Origin: Eubacteriales Family XIII. Incertae Sedis bacterium
Lineage (GTDB): Bacteria > Bacillota > Clostridia > Peptostreptococcales > Anaerovoracaceae
DNA length: 5,357 nucleotides
Assembly: GCA_031254995.1 (NCBI GenBank)
Contig: JAIRTJ010000122.1
Location: forward strand, 1-5,357
Direction: 5' to 3'
The translations under genes and the position numbers were made by a program. Under the pieces are notes generated by a model, which was given only the letters and a program-made list of their open reading frames with translations, did no database searches and had not been told where the DNA came from. Within the stretch, counting starts at the first letter, position 1, and the number at the start of each line of letters is the position of its first letter. Shown here one piece after another: positions 4,808-5,357 of the stretch.

Positions 4808-5357
4808 TTATTCTTCCATAAATGCCAAGTTTAAATCAACATCTCCGTTGATTCCGTCTACGGAGCCCGTATTCGTAAACTGCCAGATCGAGAACGCATA
4901 GGGGTATGACGGCGTCTTGTAATACTGCGCAAGCCATTTGTCATATGGTTCCAACCGACTGAGATCCATGCGCGAGACGAATTGTTTGGGATTCGCGTAG
5001 ATCATCGGCTCATAGCCTGCCTGCGCGATTCGCTCGCAGAAAGCGATGGCGAGATCCGTGACCTCTTCGGTCGTCAAACCATCCGTGCGCGCAGTCCGAC
5101 CGGCGATCTCCTCCATGTCGAAAACGACAGGAAACGTCACATCATACGGAGCGACGGCATCGATGACCGTCTCGGCTTCCTCCAGCGCCTCCGCCTCGGT
5201 CACGGCCTGCGAGAACAGATAGACGCCGACCTTTATTCCCGCGTCCGACGCTCCGCTCATATTCGCGTCAAAGAATTCATCTTCGACCAATCTTCCCGTA
5301 TCGTAGCCGCGATAGCCCGCGCGTATCATCGCAAACTCGACGCCGTCGGCCGCCGCC
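4808..5357 (-). CDS. GH25 lysozyme (muramidase) domain protein, C-terminal 182 residues, cut by window edge
   Basis: GH25 enzymes cleave the N-acetylmuramic acid-N-acetylglucosamine bond of peptidoglycan, normally outside the membrane. The frame is open to the window edge: nine residues (AAADGVEFA) precede the Met at 5329 and fit the family's 'DGV.F...RAGYRGY' segment, so that Met is internal and the true start lies beyond 5357. Visible landmarks: RAGYRGYDTG; GVYLFSQAVTEAEALEEA; FPVVFDMEE with the catalytic Asp/Glu pair (Asp codon at 5119-5117, Glu at 5113-5111); GYEPMIYANPKQF; YDKWLAQY; and SIWQFTNTGSVDGINGDVDLN, the usual C-terminal strand signature. The protein ends with the catalytic domain and has no C-terminal wall-binding repeat; signal peptide and N-terminal domains cannot be seen. 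It converges on serA with seven bases between stops and no terminator in the gap. Confidence 0.92.
   Translation of the reverse strand, partial: AAADGVEFAMIRAGYRGYDTGRLVEDEFFDANMSGASDAGIKVGVYLFSQAVTEAEALEEAETVIDAVAPYDVTFPVVFDMEEIAGRTARTDGLTTEEVTDLAIAFCERIAQAGYEPMIYANPKQFVSRMDLSRLEPYDKWLAQYYKTPSYPYAFSIWQFTNTGSVDGINGDVDLNLAFMEE

Overview
The window most resembles a chromosomal piece from a fairly GC-rich Bacillota (Clostridia-type) bacterium. The basis is a short D-3-phosphoglycerate dehydrogenase with a C-terminal ACT domain, an archaeal/clostridial-type (ApgM-like) phosphoglycerate mutase, a DacF-like S11 penicillin-binding protein with a C-terminal membrane anchor, a lipoprotein with a typical lipobox, a GH25 muramidase, GGAG/GAGG-type ribosome binding sites and TGnTATAAT promoters. 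Genus or species cannot be read from it.

Layout. Bases 1-3203 are a minus-strand cluster read right to left: an ApgM-family mutase (start 3203), an S11 D,D-carboxypeptidase homologue (preferred start 1850), and a solute-binding-like lipoprotein (start 447, cut by the left edge). The last two overlap by one base (TGATG). Bases 3204-3645 form a divergent intergenic region. It contains two exact copies of a 34-base repeat flanking two further hairpins, a promoter for each direction, a near-perfect 21-bp palindrome over the -10 box of the serA promoter, and a leader of about 155 bases. serA then runs on the plus strand (3646-4800). It converges, with only 7 bases between stop codons, on the C-terminal 182 residues of a GH25 lysozyme-like protein on the minus strand, cut by the right edge.

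How the parts fit. The divergent pair apgM/serA share 3-phosphoglycerate: the mutase interconverts 2- and 3-phosphoglycerate, and SerA commits 3-phosphoglycerate to serine synthesis. The other three genes are envelope proteins: a carboxypeptidase homologue, a lipoprotein and a muramidase.

The most striking observation is that the carboxypeptidase homologue has lost the diagnostic residue of all three catalytic motifs (SxxK to GLTK, SxN to MEN, KTG to KNG). Its reading frame, fold-defining surroundings, C-terminal domain and membrane anchor remain intact. It therefore looks like a maintained pseudoenzyme rather than a decaying gene. The second point of interest is the hairpin-rich repeat block, whose edge supplies part of the apgM -10 element.
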